A stretch of 58,457 nt of DNA. It comes from JBBKWQ01 sp037969115. Lineage in GTDB: Bacteria; Actinomycetota; Acidimicrobiia; Acidimicrobiales; Ilumatobacteraceae. Each line of letters starts with the position of its first letter. Within the stretch, counting starts at the first letter, position 1. The stretch lies in NCBI GenBank assembly GCA_037969115.1, contig JBBKWQ010000022.1, positions 1 through 58,457 on the forward strand, read 5' to 3'. Shown piece after piece: positions 41,810 to 50,081 of this stretch. Under the pieces are notes generated by a model that ran no database searches, was not told the origin of the DNA, and worked only from the letters and a program-made list of their open reading frames with translations. The translations under genes were made by a program, and so were the position numbers.

Positions 41810-43318
41810 GTGAGCCGTTTCTACGTCACGACACCGATCTACTACGTGAACGCCGAGCCCCACCTCGGCCATGCGTACACCACCATCGTGGGCGATGCGC
41901 TCACGCGGTGGAATCGTCTGATGGGTCACGAGGTGAAGTACCTCACCGGTACCGACGAACACGGTCTCAAGATCCAGCAGACCGCCGAAGCGGCAGGCCT
42001 CTCGCCACAGGCGTTCACCGATTCGATCGCGCCGAAATTCCAGCATGCTTGGGATCGCCTCAACATCGCCAACGACGACTTCATCCGAACCACCGAGGCA
42101 CGCCACAAGCCGGCCGTCGGCGAGCTGCTCCAACGCTGCTACGACGCCGGCGACATCGAGCTCGACGTCTACAGCGGCAAGTACTGCGTCGCCTGTGAGG
42201 AGTACTACACCGAGGAAGAACTGATCGATGGCGGGCGGTGTCCGATCCACAAGACGGTGGTCGATCACTACGAGGAGGAGAACTACTTCTTCCGCCTCAG
42301 CCGCGTCGAACAGCGACTGCTCGACTGGTATGCCGCACATCCGGGCGCGATCAAGCCCGCCTCACGCGGCAACGAGGCCATCGGTTTGATCCGCGGCGGA
42401 CTGCGCGACTTCTCCGTGAGCCGCACCAGCCTCACGTGGGGGATTCCGTTGCCGTGGGACCCGAAACACGTCGCCTACGTCTGGTTCGATGCGCTCACGA
42501 ACTATCTGTCGGCAGTCGGATTCGGCGACCCCGAGCAGGACTACACGCAATGGTGGCCCGTCGACTTCCACCTCATCGGCAAGGACATCATCCGCCATCA
42601 CTGCGTGTACTGGCCGGCCATGCTGCTGTCGGCAGGCGTCGAGCTTCCGAAGGGTTGGGCGATCGGTGGCTGGCTGCTCGTCGACGGCGAGAAGATGGCC
42701 AAGACCACCGGCAACGTGGTGAACCCGCTCGAGTTGATCGACGCCGTGGGCGTCGACGGATTCCGGTACTACGTGCTGGCCGAGACGCCCTACGGGCAGG
42801 ACGGCGACTTCTCGTACGAGGGATTGGTCGGGCGGTACAACTCCGATCTCGCCAACAACCTGGGCAATCTCGCATCACGCGTCGCCACCGTGGTCGAGAA
42901 GAAGTGTGGCGGAATCGGCACCACCCCGCGGGCCGACAGCCCGTTGTCGCAGTCCGCTGCCGACGCGTTCGCCGGCGCCAAGGAGGGGTGGGACAACGTC
43001 GCTCCCTCTCGTGCCCTCGACTCGTCCTGGCATCTGATCAGGGCCACGAACGCCTACCTCGAGACCAACGAGCCCTGGAAGTCCGAACCCGGCGCCGGCG
43101 TCGACGCCGTCATGGGAGACGCGCTCGAGGCGCTCAGGATCGTGTCGATTCTGGCCTTCCCGGCGGTTCCTCAGACTGCCCAAGCGATCTGGGAACGGCT
43201 CGGTTTCAGCAGCAACATCGCCGACCAGCGACTGCCAGAGGCGGCCACGTGGGGCCAGTACCCCGGTGGGCTCACGGTCACCAAGGGCGAACCTCTCTTC
43301 CCGCGTATCAAGCTGTGA
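41810..43318 (+). CDS. metG: Methionyl-tRNA synthetase
   Basis: 502 residues from a GTG at 41810. Class I synthetase: TPIYYVNAEPHLGHAYTT includes the HIGH-type HLGH motif, and KMAKTTGNVV near 298 is the KMSKS motif. Zinc-knuckle cysteines are present in YCVACEEYYTEEELIDGGRCPIHKT (three Cys plus His). The C-terminal anticodon domain ends at FPRIKL, without the extra dimerisation domain. Overlaps tatD by 4 bp and leads the tatD-ksgA-ispE group. Confidence 0.96.
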   Translation: MSRFYVTTPIYYVNAEPHLGHAYTTIVGDALTRWNRLMGHEVKYLTGTDEHGLKIQQTAEAAGLSPQAFTDSIAPKFQHAWDRLNIANDDFIRTTEARHKPAVGELLQRCYDAGDIELDVYSGKYCVACEEYYTEEELIDGGRCPIHKTVVDHYEEENYFFRLSRVEQRLLDWYAAHPGAIKPASRGNEAIGLIRGGLRDFSVSRTSLTWGIPLPWDPKHVAYVWFDALTNYLSAVGFGDPEQDYTQWWPVDFHLIGKDIIRHHCVYWPAMLLSAGVELPKGWAIGGWLLVDGEKMAKTTGNVVNPLELIDAVGVDGFRYYVLAETPYGQDGDFSYEGLVGRYNSDLANNLGNLASRVATVVEKKCGGIGTTPRADSPLSQSAADAFAGAKEGWDNVAPSRALDSSWHLIRATNAYLETNEPWKSEPGAGVDAVMGDALEALRIVSILAFPAVPQTAQAIWERLGFSSNIADQRLPEAATWGQYPGGLTVTKGEPLFPRIKL

Positions 43319-44091
43319 CCACTCCCATCACGTGGGTCGACTCCCATTGCCATGTTCACGACGAACGCGTGCCCGACGGCACCTCCGGCGCAATCGCCGC
43401 TGCGAGGGCGTCGGGAGTGGCAACCATGATCACGGTGGGCTGCGACCGCGAAACGTCCTTGGCGGCGATCGCTGCCGCTGCCGGCCACGTCGACGTCTTC
43501 GCCACCGTCGGTCTGCATCCGCACGATGCGACCAACGGCGTCGACACGATCGTCGATCTGCTCGACACAGCGGGAATCGTCGCCGTCGGCGAGGCGGGCC
43601 TCGACTACTTCTACGAGCACTCTCCCCGTGACGTACAGCGCGTCGCGTTCGCCGAGCAGATCCAACTGGCTCACGAGCGCCGACTTCCTCTCGTCATCCA
43701 TTCACGCGACGCCTGGGACGACACCTTCGACGTACTCGGTGCCGAGGGTGTTCCCGACCACACGATCTTCCACTGCTTCACGGGCGGGCCTGATGAGCTC
43801 CGTCGCTGTCTCGATGTCGACGCGTTCGTGAGCTTTTCGGGAATCGTCACCTTCAAGGGCGCTCCGGAGGTCCAGGCAGCGGCCGCGTTGTGCCCGCTCG
43901 ACCGGATGCTCATCGAGACCGACAGTCCGTACCTGGCACCCGTGCCGCACCGCGGGCGGCCGAACCAACCGGCGTGGGTTGCATACGTCGGCCAGTTCAT
44001 CGCCGACCTACGAGGGGTCGGCGCGGGTGACATCGCCGCCGCCACCAGCGACGCGGCGACGTTGGCGTTCCCCCGTCTCGTCATAGCCTGA
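43315..44091 (+). CDS. tatD: TatD family metal-dependent DNase
   Basis: 258 residues from a GTG at 43315. The metal-binding DSHCHVHD at 8-15, VGEAGLDYF near 82 (family GEIGLDY), VIHSRDAWDD near 127, HCFTGGPDELRRCL, and IETDSPYLAPVPHRGRPNQP near 200 are all in place. TatD enzymes are metal-dependent 3'-5' exonucleases acting on DNA or RNA ends. Six base pairs separate it from the next gene. Confidence 0.94.
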   Translation: MTTPITWVDSHCHVHDERVPDGTSGAIAAARASGVATMITVGCDRETSLAAIAAAAGHVDVFATVGLHPHDATNGVDTIVDLLDTAGIVAVGEAGLDYFYEHSPRDVQRVAFAEQIQLAHERRLPLVIHSRDAWDDTFDVLGAEGVPDHTIFHCFTGGPDELRRCLDVDAFVSFSGIVTFKGAPEVQAAAALCPLDRMLIETDSPYLAPVPHRGRPNQPAWVAYVGQFIADLRGVGAGDIAAATSDAATLAFPRLVIA

Positions 44092-44097
44092 GCACGA

Positions 44098-44625
44098 GTG
44101 CATTTCGATTTAGCCGACCGGCGACGTATTGCGATGGCGGCAGCCATCACAGCGATCGCGCTTGCCTCGTTGTGGCTGATCAGCCGCAGCGATCGAACCG
44201 ACGTGTCCGCTCCCCCACCGGTGGCCACGGCCGCCTCCGACGACGGCGGTGCCGTCGGCGTCGATGCGCCCATCGGCGACGACCTGCTCGGCTCCTCGGG
44301 CGCGGCGTACCTCGATGTCGCCCCCGCACCATCGACCACCGATGTGGTACCGGTCGCCGTACCGCCAGCTCCGAAGGGTGTGATCAACGCCGGCAGTGCC
44401 ACGTATCGCAGCGACCTGTCCGACCCGATCGGATGCCTCGTCGTCGGGGCGCCCTACAACCGCACCATCACGATCACCAACCTCGACAACAACCGATCGG
44501 TCGAGTGCCAAGCGTCGGTGGTCCAGAGCGAACCGCCACTCGACGACGTGATCCTGCCGACGGCGATGTTCCTCGAGATCGCCGACCTGACCGACGCGCC
44601 AATCCCCGTCGAGATCAACTGGTAA
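44098..44625 (+). CDS. Secreted/anchored protein with a degenerate double-psi beta-barrel, in rpfB/yabE position
   Basis: 175 residues from a GTG at 44098. One membrane helix near 12-28 (AMAAAITAIALASLWLI) and then a Pro/Ala/Asp-rich linker lead to a C-terminal domain of about 80 residues. That domain (INAGSATYRSD, YNRTITITNLDNNRSVECQASV, ending PIPVEINW) matches the order of strands in RlpA/3D-type double-psi beta-barrels, including TNLDNNRSV for the family TNLxNGRSV. The usual DRGP and D-x-S active-site motifs are missing. Actinobacteria have rpfB and Bacillus has yabE here between tatD and ksgA, both involved in cell wall cutting. Confidence 0.6.
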   Translation: MHFDLADRRRIAMAAAITAIALASLWLISRSDRTDVSAPPPVATAASDDGGAVGVDAPIGDDLLGSSGAAYLDVAPAPSTTDVVPVAVPPAPKGVINAGSATYRSDLSDPIGCLVVGAPYNRTITITNLDNNRSVECQASVVQSEPPLDDVILPTAMFLEIADLTDAPIPVEINW

Positions 44626-44633
44626 CACGCCCG

Positions 44634-45452
44634 ATGACCTTGTCACGGGCCGCGATCCATCACTATTTCGAGACACATGGGCTCGCACCGCGACGCGACC
44701 TGGGCCAGAACTTCGTCGGCGACCCCAACACCGTGCGCCGTATCGCGTCGCTCGCCCGCGTCGGGCCCGACGATCGCGTGATCGAGATCGGCGCAGGCTT
44801 CGGGTCACTCACACTCGCACTCGCGGAGACCGGCGCTTCGGTCACTGCCATCGAAGTCGATCGTGGCGTCGTCGCGGTGCTGCGCGACATCACCGTCGAC
44901 CACCCAAACGTCACGGTCGTCGAAGGCGACGCGACCGCGCTCGATTGGACGGCCCTCCTCCACGGCCACGTCGACTGGGTGCTCGTCGCCAACTTGCCGT
45001 ACAACGTCGGCACGCCGCTCGTGCTCGACCTACTCGACGAGGTTCCGGCGATCACGAGGATGCTGGTGATGGTGCAGCGCGAAGTGGCCGAGCGTTTCGC
45101 GTCGCCACCCGGCTCGAAACAGTACGGCGCCGTGTCGGTGAAGATCGCGTATTGGGGCGAGGCTCGCATCGTCGGCCATGTGCCGGCGTCGGTCTTCGTG
45201 CCGCGCCCCAACGTCGAGTCGTCATTGGTGGAGATCACACGGCGCCCGCCGCCGCCCACCGACCCAGGTGCGCTGTTCCCACTGGTGCGTTCGGGTTTCG
45301 GGCAGCGGCGCAAGATGCTGCGACGATCGCTGGCCGATCACGTCACGGCCGAACAGTTCAGAGCGGCCGATGTCTCGGCCGAGAAGCGGCCCGAACAACT
45401 CGGCCTGGACGACTGGTGCCGTCTCGCCGACGTCGTCGGACCGATCTCGTGA
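44634..45452 (+). CDS. ksgA: 16S rRNA (adenine(1518)-N6/(1519)-N6)-dimethyltransferase
   Basis: 272 residues from the ATG at 44634. It dimethylates two adenines in the 3' hairpin of 16S rRNA. Seen: RRDLGQNFVGDPNTVRRI near 18 (family LGQNFL), the SAM motif VIEIGAGFGSLTLALAE, VTAIEVDRG, and NLPYNVGTPLVL near 118, the NLPY catalytic motif. RPNVESSLVEI and a C-terminal helical domain follow. Overlaps ispE by 4 bp. Confidence 0.95.
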   Translation: MTLSRAAIHHYFETHGLAPRRDLGQNFVGDPNTVRRIASLARVGPDDRVIEIGAGFGSLTLALAETGASVTAIEVDRGVVAVLRDITVDHPNVTVVEGDATALDWTALLHGHVDWVLVANLPYNVGTPLVLDLLDEVPAITRMLVMVQREVAERFASPPGSKQYGAVSVKIAYWGEARIVGHVPASVFVPRPNVESSLVEITRRPPPPTDPGALFPLVRSGFGQRRKMLRRSLADHVTAEQFRAADVSAEKRPEQLGLDDWCRLADVVGPIS

Positions 45453-46255
45453 ACGAACCGGCCGCACCGTCACACGAACCGATTCGGCTGGTCGCTCCGG
45501 CCAAACTCACGCTGAACCTCCGAGTCGTCGGTGTGCGCGACGACGGCTTCCATCTCGTCCGGGCAGAGATGGTCAGCCTCGACCTGCACGACGTGCTCGT
45601 GGTCGACACGTCGCGGTCCGGGCTGGCTTCGGGTGGCGCGTTCGCACACGGGATGCCGCTCGGCGCCGGCAACCTGGTGCAGCGCGCTCTCGATCTGGTC
45701 GGGCGTCGAGCTCACGTCACGATCGACAAGAACATTCCTCACGGCGGCGGACTCGGCGGTGGCTCCGCCGACGCGGCCGCAATTCTCCGATGGGGCGGCT
45801 ACCACGACGTGGCGGGCGCGAGCAGCCTCGGCGCTGACGTCTCGTTCTGCCTCGTCGGCGGGCGCGCCCGGGTGAGCGGAATCGGCGAGATCGTCGAGCC
45901 CATGCCGTTCGTGCGGACCGATGTCACCCTCGTCGTACCGCCACTGCGCGTGAGTACGCCGGCCGCCTACGGGGCGTGGGACGCACTCGGCGGGCCCACG
46001 GCCGACGGGCCGAACGACCTCGAACCCGCCGCGATTCGTGTGGAGCCCGAACTCGCGGTCTGGCGCGACCGCATCGGAGACGCGACCGGTCTGACACCGA
46101 TTCTGGCCGGCAGCGGCGCGACCTGGTTCGTGCACGGAAAACACGAAAACGCCCTCGTCGACTTGAGCGACGAAGGCGTCGTGGTGATCGGTGCGACGAC
46201 GACCGACGCTGTCTGGGCGCCCACCGATGCAGACGGCCGAAAGCGCCGCTCGTAG
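45449..46255 (+). CDS. ispE: 4-diphosphocytidyl-2-C-methyl-D-erythritol kinase
   Basis: 268 residues from a GTG at 45449. GHMP kinase that phosphorylates the 2-hydroxyl of CDP-methylerythritol in the MEP isoprenoid pathway. The substrate loop LVAPAKLTLNLRVVGVRDDGFH is near 14-35, the ATP motif IPHGGGLGGGSADAAAIL near 97-114, and the C-terminal ILAGSGATWFV near 215. All family residues are kept. A convergent small ribosomal protein gene begins 18 bp downstream. Confidence 0.94.
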   Translation: MNEPAAPSHEPIRLVAPAKLTLNLRVVGVRDDGFHLVRAEMVSLDLHDVLVVDTSRSGLASGGAFAHGMPLGAGNLVQRALDLVGRRAHVTIDKNIPHGGGLGGGSADAAAILRWGGYHDVAGASSLGADVSFCLVGGRARVSGIGEIVEPMPFVRTDVTLVVPPLRVSTPAAYGAWDALGGPTADGPNDLEPAAIRVEPELAVWRDRIGDATGLTPILAGSGATWFVHGKHENALVDLSDEGVVVIGATTTDAVWAPTDADGRKRRS

Positions 46256-46273
46256 CGGCGTGAAACTGTTGAA

Positions 46274-46366
46274 CTACTTGCGACGCTGATGGCGCGTGCG
46301 GCGGAGCATCTTCTTGTGCTTCTTCTTCCGCATGCGCTTGCGACGCTTCTTGACCAGCGAACCCAT
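46274..46366 (-). CDS. 30S ribosomal protein bS22 / AURKAIP1-COX24 domain protein
   Basis: 30 residues: MGSLVKKRRKRMRKKK followed by HKKMLRRTRHQRRK. This matches the very short, basic bS22-type proteins of actinobacterial ribosomes, usually 30-33 residues. It binds rRNA in the small subunit. The frame stays open upstream (ATGs at 46423 and 46426 and beyond), but the family starts with MGS and the longer version has no counterpart. It is alone on the minus strand between ispE and the tRNA gene. Confidence 0.85.
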   Translation of the reverse strand: MGSLVKKRRKRMRKKKHKKMLRRTRHQRRK

Positions 46367-46492
46367 AAGGCGGGCCACGCTACCGGCAGAACCGGCGACA
46401 ACGGCCCGCTCGGCGCGATTCATCATGTTGGGAGCGACGAGTTCGCCGCTACCGTGAGCGGCGTCGCTCGGCCTGAGCCGGGCGGATGGCCG

Positions 46493-46563
46493 TCCGGGGT
46501 CGTTCAATGGTAGGACAGCGGTTTTTGGAGCCGTTTATAGGGGTTCAAGTCCTCTCCCCGGAA
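46493..46563 (+). tRNA. tRNA-Gln, anticodon TTG
   Basis: A 71-base cloverleaf: acceptor TCCGGGG (46493-46499) pairs with CCCCGGA (46556-46562), A is the discriminator at 46563. D arm GTTC/GGAC with GG in the loop, anticodon loop TTTTGGA carrying TTG, T arm AGGGG-TTCAAGT-CCTCT. CCA is not encoded. The anticodon stem (GCGGT/GCCGT) includes two G-U type pairs, and the variable loop is short (TTAT). It sits 35 bp upstream of glmU. Confidence 0.88.
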
Positions 46564-46597
46564 CTGTGATCATTGCATCGGCGAGCGGCGACCAGCC

Positions 46598-47680
46598 GTG
46601 AGCGTGTCCGTCATCGTGCTGGCAGCCGGCGAAGGCGCCCGCATGCGGTCGAGTCGACCGAAACCGTTGCATCGCATCTGCGGACGTTCGATGGTGCTCC
46701 ACGTCGTGCATGCGTTGTGCAAGCTGCGACCCCAACAGACCGTCGTGGTGGTTGGCCACCAGGCCGATGCCGTGCGCGAGCGAGTCGCCCAGCTCGCGCC
46801 CGAGTGGGCCAACGTTTCCTTCGCCGTGCAGGCGCATCAGAACGGCACGGGGGACGCGGCGTCGATCGGCATGGCGAACCTGGGCGGCGACGACTACGAC
46901 GACTCGATCGTGGTGATCCTGCCCGGCGACACCCCGCTCCTCCAGCCCGAGACGCTCGACGATCTCGTGGCGACCCACGTCTCGAACGGCAACGCCGCAA
47001 CGCTGCTCACCAGTGTGATGTCCGATCCAACCGGATATGGCCGGGTCATCCGGGCACGCGACGAGCGGGTGCTCCGCGTCGTGGAACAGCGAGACGCTGC
47101 ACCCGACGATCTCGACGTGAACGAGGTGTCGACCAGCATCTACGCGTTCCGGCGCGACCTGCTGGGTCCGGCGCTTCGGAATCTCACCACCGACAACGCA
47201 CAGGGCGAGTTCTACCTGACGGATGTGGTCGAGGCACTTGCCGGTATGGGACATCGCGTCGGCTGCGTTCAGGCACCGGCGTCCGAGACCCAGGGCGTCA
47301 ACGATCGTTGGCAGCTCGCCCTCGCCGAACGCGAATTGCGCAACCGAACGAACCGTCGGTGGCTGCTGAACGGTGTGACGATGCTCGACCCGCGTCAAAC
47401 CTTCATCGACGTCACCGTCGACCTCGGGCGAGACGTCACGATCTATCCGGGCACCATGCTGCAGGGAGCCACCACCATCGGGTCGGGCTGCGACATCGGG
47501 CCCGACACCCGGCTCGAGAACTGTTCCGTCGGCAACGACGTCGTTCTCGAGTACACGGTTGGCCGCAACGCCACCATCGAATCCGGTGCCGAGGTCGGAC
47601 CATACGCCTTTCTCGGACCGGGTACCAGCGTCTTTGCAGGTCATCGGACCGGGGCGTTCTACACTGCCAACACCGACTGA
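46598..47680 (+). CDS. glmU: GlmU-like N-acetylglucosamine-1-phosphate uridyltransferase, acetyltransferase part missing
   Basis: 360 residues. The pyrophosphorylase domain is complete: VIVLAAGEGARMRSSRPKPLH at 5-25, QNGTGDAASIGM near 81, VILPGDTPLL near 108, EFYLTDVVEAL near 207. A left-handed beta-helix begins near 265 (DVTIYPGTMLQGATTIGSGCDIGPDTRLENC) but stops after PYAFLGPGTSVFAG. Full-length GlmU has about 450-480 residues, and the missing part holds the acetyl-CoA site and catalytic histidine. Only 25 bp separate the stop from prs, so no frameshifted remainder is present. Acetylation of glucosamine-1-phosphate must be done by another protein. Confidence 0.85.
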   Translation: MSVSVIVLAAGEGARMRSSRPKPLHRICGRSMVLHVVHALCKLRPQQTVVVVGHQADAVRERVAQLAPEWANVSFAVQAHQNGTGDAASIGMANLGGDDYDDSIVVILPGDTPLLQPETLDDLVATHVSNGNAATLLTSVMSDPTGYGRVIRARDERVLRVVEQRDAAPDDLDVNEVSTSIYAFRRDLLGPALRNLTTDNAQGEFYLTDVVEALAGMGHRVGCVQAPASETQGVNDRWQLALAERELRNRTNRRWLLNGVTMLDPRQTFIDVTVDLGRDVTIYPGTMLQGATTIGSGCDIGPDTRLENCSVGNDVVLEYTVGRNATIESGAEVGPYAFLGPGTSVFAGHRTGAFYTANTD

Positions 47681-47705
47681 CGAGCGCTTCGGGGAGCTCC
47701 AACTC

Positions 47706-48698
47706 ATGGAAAAGGTCACCACCAAGAAGCTCGCCCTGTACTCGGGACGAACACACATCGACTTGGCGTCGGAGGTGGCGGCACATCTCGGCACCACACT
47801 CGGCAACGCCAACATCGTCGAGTTCTCGAACGGTGAGATTCGCCCCCGTTTCGCCGAAAGCGTCCGCGGGAGCGACGTGTTCATCATGCAGAGCCATTTC
47901 GGCATCAACGACCACTCGGTGAACGACTCGATCATGGAGCAGCTCACCATGATCGATGCGGCATACCGAGCGTCGGCGAAGCGCATCACGGCGGTCTGTC
48001 CCTTCTACGGCTATGCCCGGCAAGATCGCAAGGCCGAGGGTCGCGAGCCGATCACCGCTCGCCTCGTCGCCGACATGTTCAAAGCCGCAGGCGCGAAACG
48101 GATGATCTCGCTCGACCTCCACTCCGGTCAGATCCAGGGCTTCTTCGAAGGCCCCGTCGATCACCTCACGGCGGCACCGGTGCTCGAGGAGTACATCCGA
48201 CGGCAGGCTCCCGACTCACCCGTGATCGTCTCGCCCGATTCCGGTCGGATCAAAGTGGCCGAACGGATGGCTCAGCACCTGCACGATTGCGATGCCGACA
48301 TCGCGTTCATCTACAAGCGTCGTCCCAAGGGCCAGGCCAACGTCGTCGAGGCCAAAGAAGTCATCGGTGAGGTCAAGGGTCGTCTCTGCATCCTCACCGA
48401 CGACATGATCGACACGGGCGGCACCATCGTTTCGGCGGCAGAAATCCTGCTCGAACGCGGCGCCACCGAGGTCTGGGCGATGGCCACTCACGGCGTGCTT
48501 TCGGGCCCCGCCATCGATCGTCTGAAGAACTCACCGCTCGCCAGGATCGTGCTCACGAACACGTTGCCGCTCGCACCCGACAAGCAGATTCCGCAGATCG
48601 AGGTCCTCTCGGTCGCCGAGATCATCGCCGAGGCGCTCTCTGCCGTGTTCGACGACACCAGCGTGAGTGAGATCTTCGGCGGCGAGAACCTCGCCTGA
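47706..48698 (+). CDS. prs: Ribose-phosphate pyrophosphokinase
   Basis: 330 residues from the ATG at 47706. Makes PRPP from ribose-5-phosphate and ATP. Seen: SNGEIRPRFAESVRGSDVFIMQS, FYGYARQDRKAEGREPITARLVA, SLDLHSGQIQGFF, VSPDSGRIKVAE, and the PRPP motif ILTDDMIDTGGTI near 213. The family DAGR is DSGR here, a mild change. It follows glmU by 25 bp, as in many actinobacteria, where the pair feeds cell wall and nucleotide synthesis. Confidence 0.95.
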   Translation: MEKVTTKKLALYSGRTHIDLASEVAAHLGTTLGNANIVEFSNGEIRPRFAESVRGSDVFIMQSHFGINDHSVNDSIMEQLTMIDAAYRASAKRITAVCPFYGYARQDRKAEGREPITARLVADMFKAAGAKRMISLDLHSGQIQGFFEGPVDHLTAAPVLEEYIRRQAPDSPVIVSPDSGRIKVAERMAQHLHDCDADIAFIYKRRPKGQANVVEAKEVIGEVKGRLCILTDDMIDTGGTIVSAAEILLERGATEVWAMATHGVLSGPAIDRLKNSPLARIVLTNTLPLAPDKQIPQIEVLSVAEIIAEALSAVFDDTSVSEIFGGENLA

Positions 48699-48771
48699 CC
48701 CGGTGCACCTGTTCATCACCGCCGGTAGCATTGCTGGCTGCTGTATCTCTGCACCTTGAGGCCAATTCACC

Positions 48772-49440
48772 ATGTCTGAGACCGTTCTTCACGCAAACAC
48801 CGGGCGCCCGCTGGGTAGCCCAGCATCACGCCGTCTTCGCCGCGAGGAGATCATCCCCGGAGTTCTGTACGGCATGGGCATGGATCCGATCACCGTGTCG
48901 GTGGCACGTCGCGATCTGCGCCTCGCCCTGTCCGGTGGTGCCGGCGCGAACACGGTGCTCGACCTCACGGTCGACGGCACGGTGTACCCGGCCATCGTGA
49001 AAGACATGCAGCGCCACCCGGTGCGCCGCAACGTCACGCATGTCGACTTCATCCAAATCAGCCTCAGCGCCGAGATCACCGTGTCGGTACCGTTCCACCT
49101 CACCGGCGAAGCCAAAGAGGTCATGCAAGAGAACGGCCTGGTCGATCAGACGGTCAACGAGATCGAAGTCACCACCACGCCGCGCAGCATCCCCGACGAG
49201 ATCGTGTTCGACGTCAGCGAGTTGACGATGGATTCGGTCATCCACCTGAGCGACCTCGAGATGCCCGCAGGCGTCAGGCCCACCGGCGACCCCGGTATGG
49301 CGGTCATCACCGTGCTCGTCATGCGCACGCCGTTGCTCGATGCCGAGGACGAAGCAGCCGAAGAGGCCGCCGCCGAGGCCGAAGAGGGCGAAGAGGGCGA
49401 CGGTGGCGAAGCTGCCACCGACGGCGACGCCAGCGAGTGA
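48772..49440 (+). CDS. rplY: 50S ribosomal protein L25 (Ctc form)
   Basis: 222 residues. The N-terminal L25 5S rRNA-binding domain (TGRPLGSPASRRLRREEIIPGVLYG) and the C-terminal TL5-type beta domain (FIQISLSAEITVSVPFHLTG, then PAGVRPTGDPGMAVITV) are both present, the usual Ctc arrangement. The tail is strongly acidic (alternating Glu/Ala then Gly/Asp), about 30 residues, as in other actinobacterial Ctc proteins. It precedes pth, the common order. Confidence 0.94.
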   Translation: MSETVLHANTGRPLGSPASRRLRREEIIPGVLYGMGMDPITVSVARRDLRLALSGGAGANTVLDLTVDGTVYPAIVKDMQRHPVRRNVTHVDFIQISLSAEITVSVPFHLTGEAKEVMQENGLVDQTVNEIEVTTTPRSIPDEIVFDVSELTMDSVIHLSDLEMPAGVRPTGDPGMAVITVLVMRTPLLDAEDEAAEEAAAEAEEGEEGDGGEAATDGDASE

Positions 49441-49469
49441 CACCCCGGGCATTCTCGCCCTGAGTGCTG

Positions 49470-50081
49470 ATGGGCTTGTTCGATCGCGGCCCCGGCAAGG
49501 GCACACCGTTCGAGTGGCTCATCATCGGCCTCGGCAACCCCGGACCGAAGTACACGCTCACGCGACACAACGTCGGCGAAGAGGTGGTCCGGCTCCTGGC
49601 CGACCGGACGGGCTCTCCGTTGAAGGGTGGGCGAGACAATGCGCTGGTCGCCGAGACCCGCGTCCACGACGACCGCGCCGTCCTGGCGTTTCCGCTGACG
49701 TATATGAACGAGTCGGGCCAGGCCGTGGCCGCCCTCGTTCGTCGATACCGAATCGACGAACCGACCCGGATCATCGTGGTGCAGGACGAACTCGATCTCG
49801 ACGTCGGGGTGTTGAAGCTCAAGGCGGGTGGCGGGCTCGCGGGTCACAACGGGCTCCGGAGCATCACCCAACACCTCAAGACACAGGACTATCTCCGCGT
49901 CCGCATCGGCGTGGGCAAGCCACCCAGCAAGGAGCGCGGAGCCGGCCACGTGCTGTCGAAGGTCCCGAAACGTGATCGAGCGTTGCTCGACGTCGTCGTC
50001 GCCGAGGCGGCCGACGCTGTCGAGCTCATCGTTGCCGAAGGGATGGCGTCGGCAATGAATCGCTACAACTCCCGACCGTGA
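49470..50081 (+). CDS. pth: Peptidyl-tRNA hydrolase
   Basis: 203 residues from the ATG at 49470; a GTG at 49464 is also possible. Cleaves peptidyl-tRNA released from stalled ribosomes. The IIGLGNPGPKYTLTRHNVGEEVV motif near 17-40 includes the catalytic histidine, PLTYMNESGQAV near 75 contacts the tRNA, and VVQDELDLDVGVLKLKAGGGLAGHNGL near 102-128 completes the signature. Overlaps mfd by 4 bp (GTGA). Confidence 0.95.
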   Translation: MGLFDRGPGKGTPFEWLIIGLGNPGPKYTLTRHNVGEEVVRLLADRTGSPLKGGRDNALVAETRVHDDRAVLAFPLTYMNESGQAVAALVRRYRIDEPTRIIVVQDELDLDVGVLKLKAGGGLAGHNGLRSITQHLKTQDYLRVRIGVGKPPSKERGAGHVLSKVPKRDRALLDVVVAEAADAVELIVAEGMASAMNRYNSRP

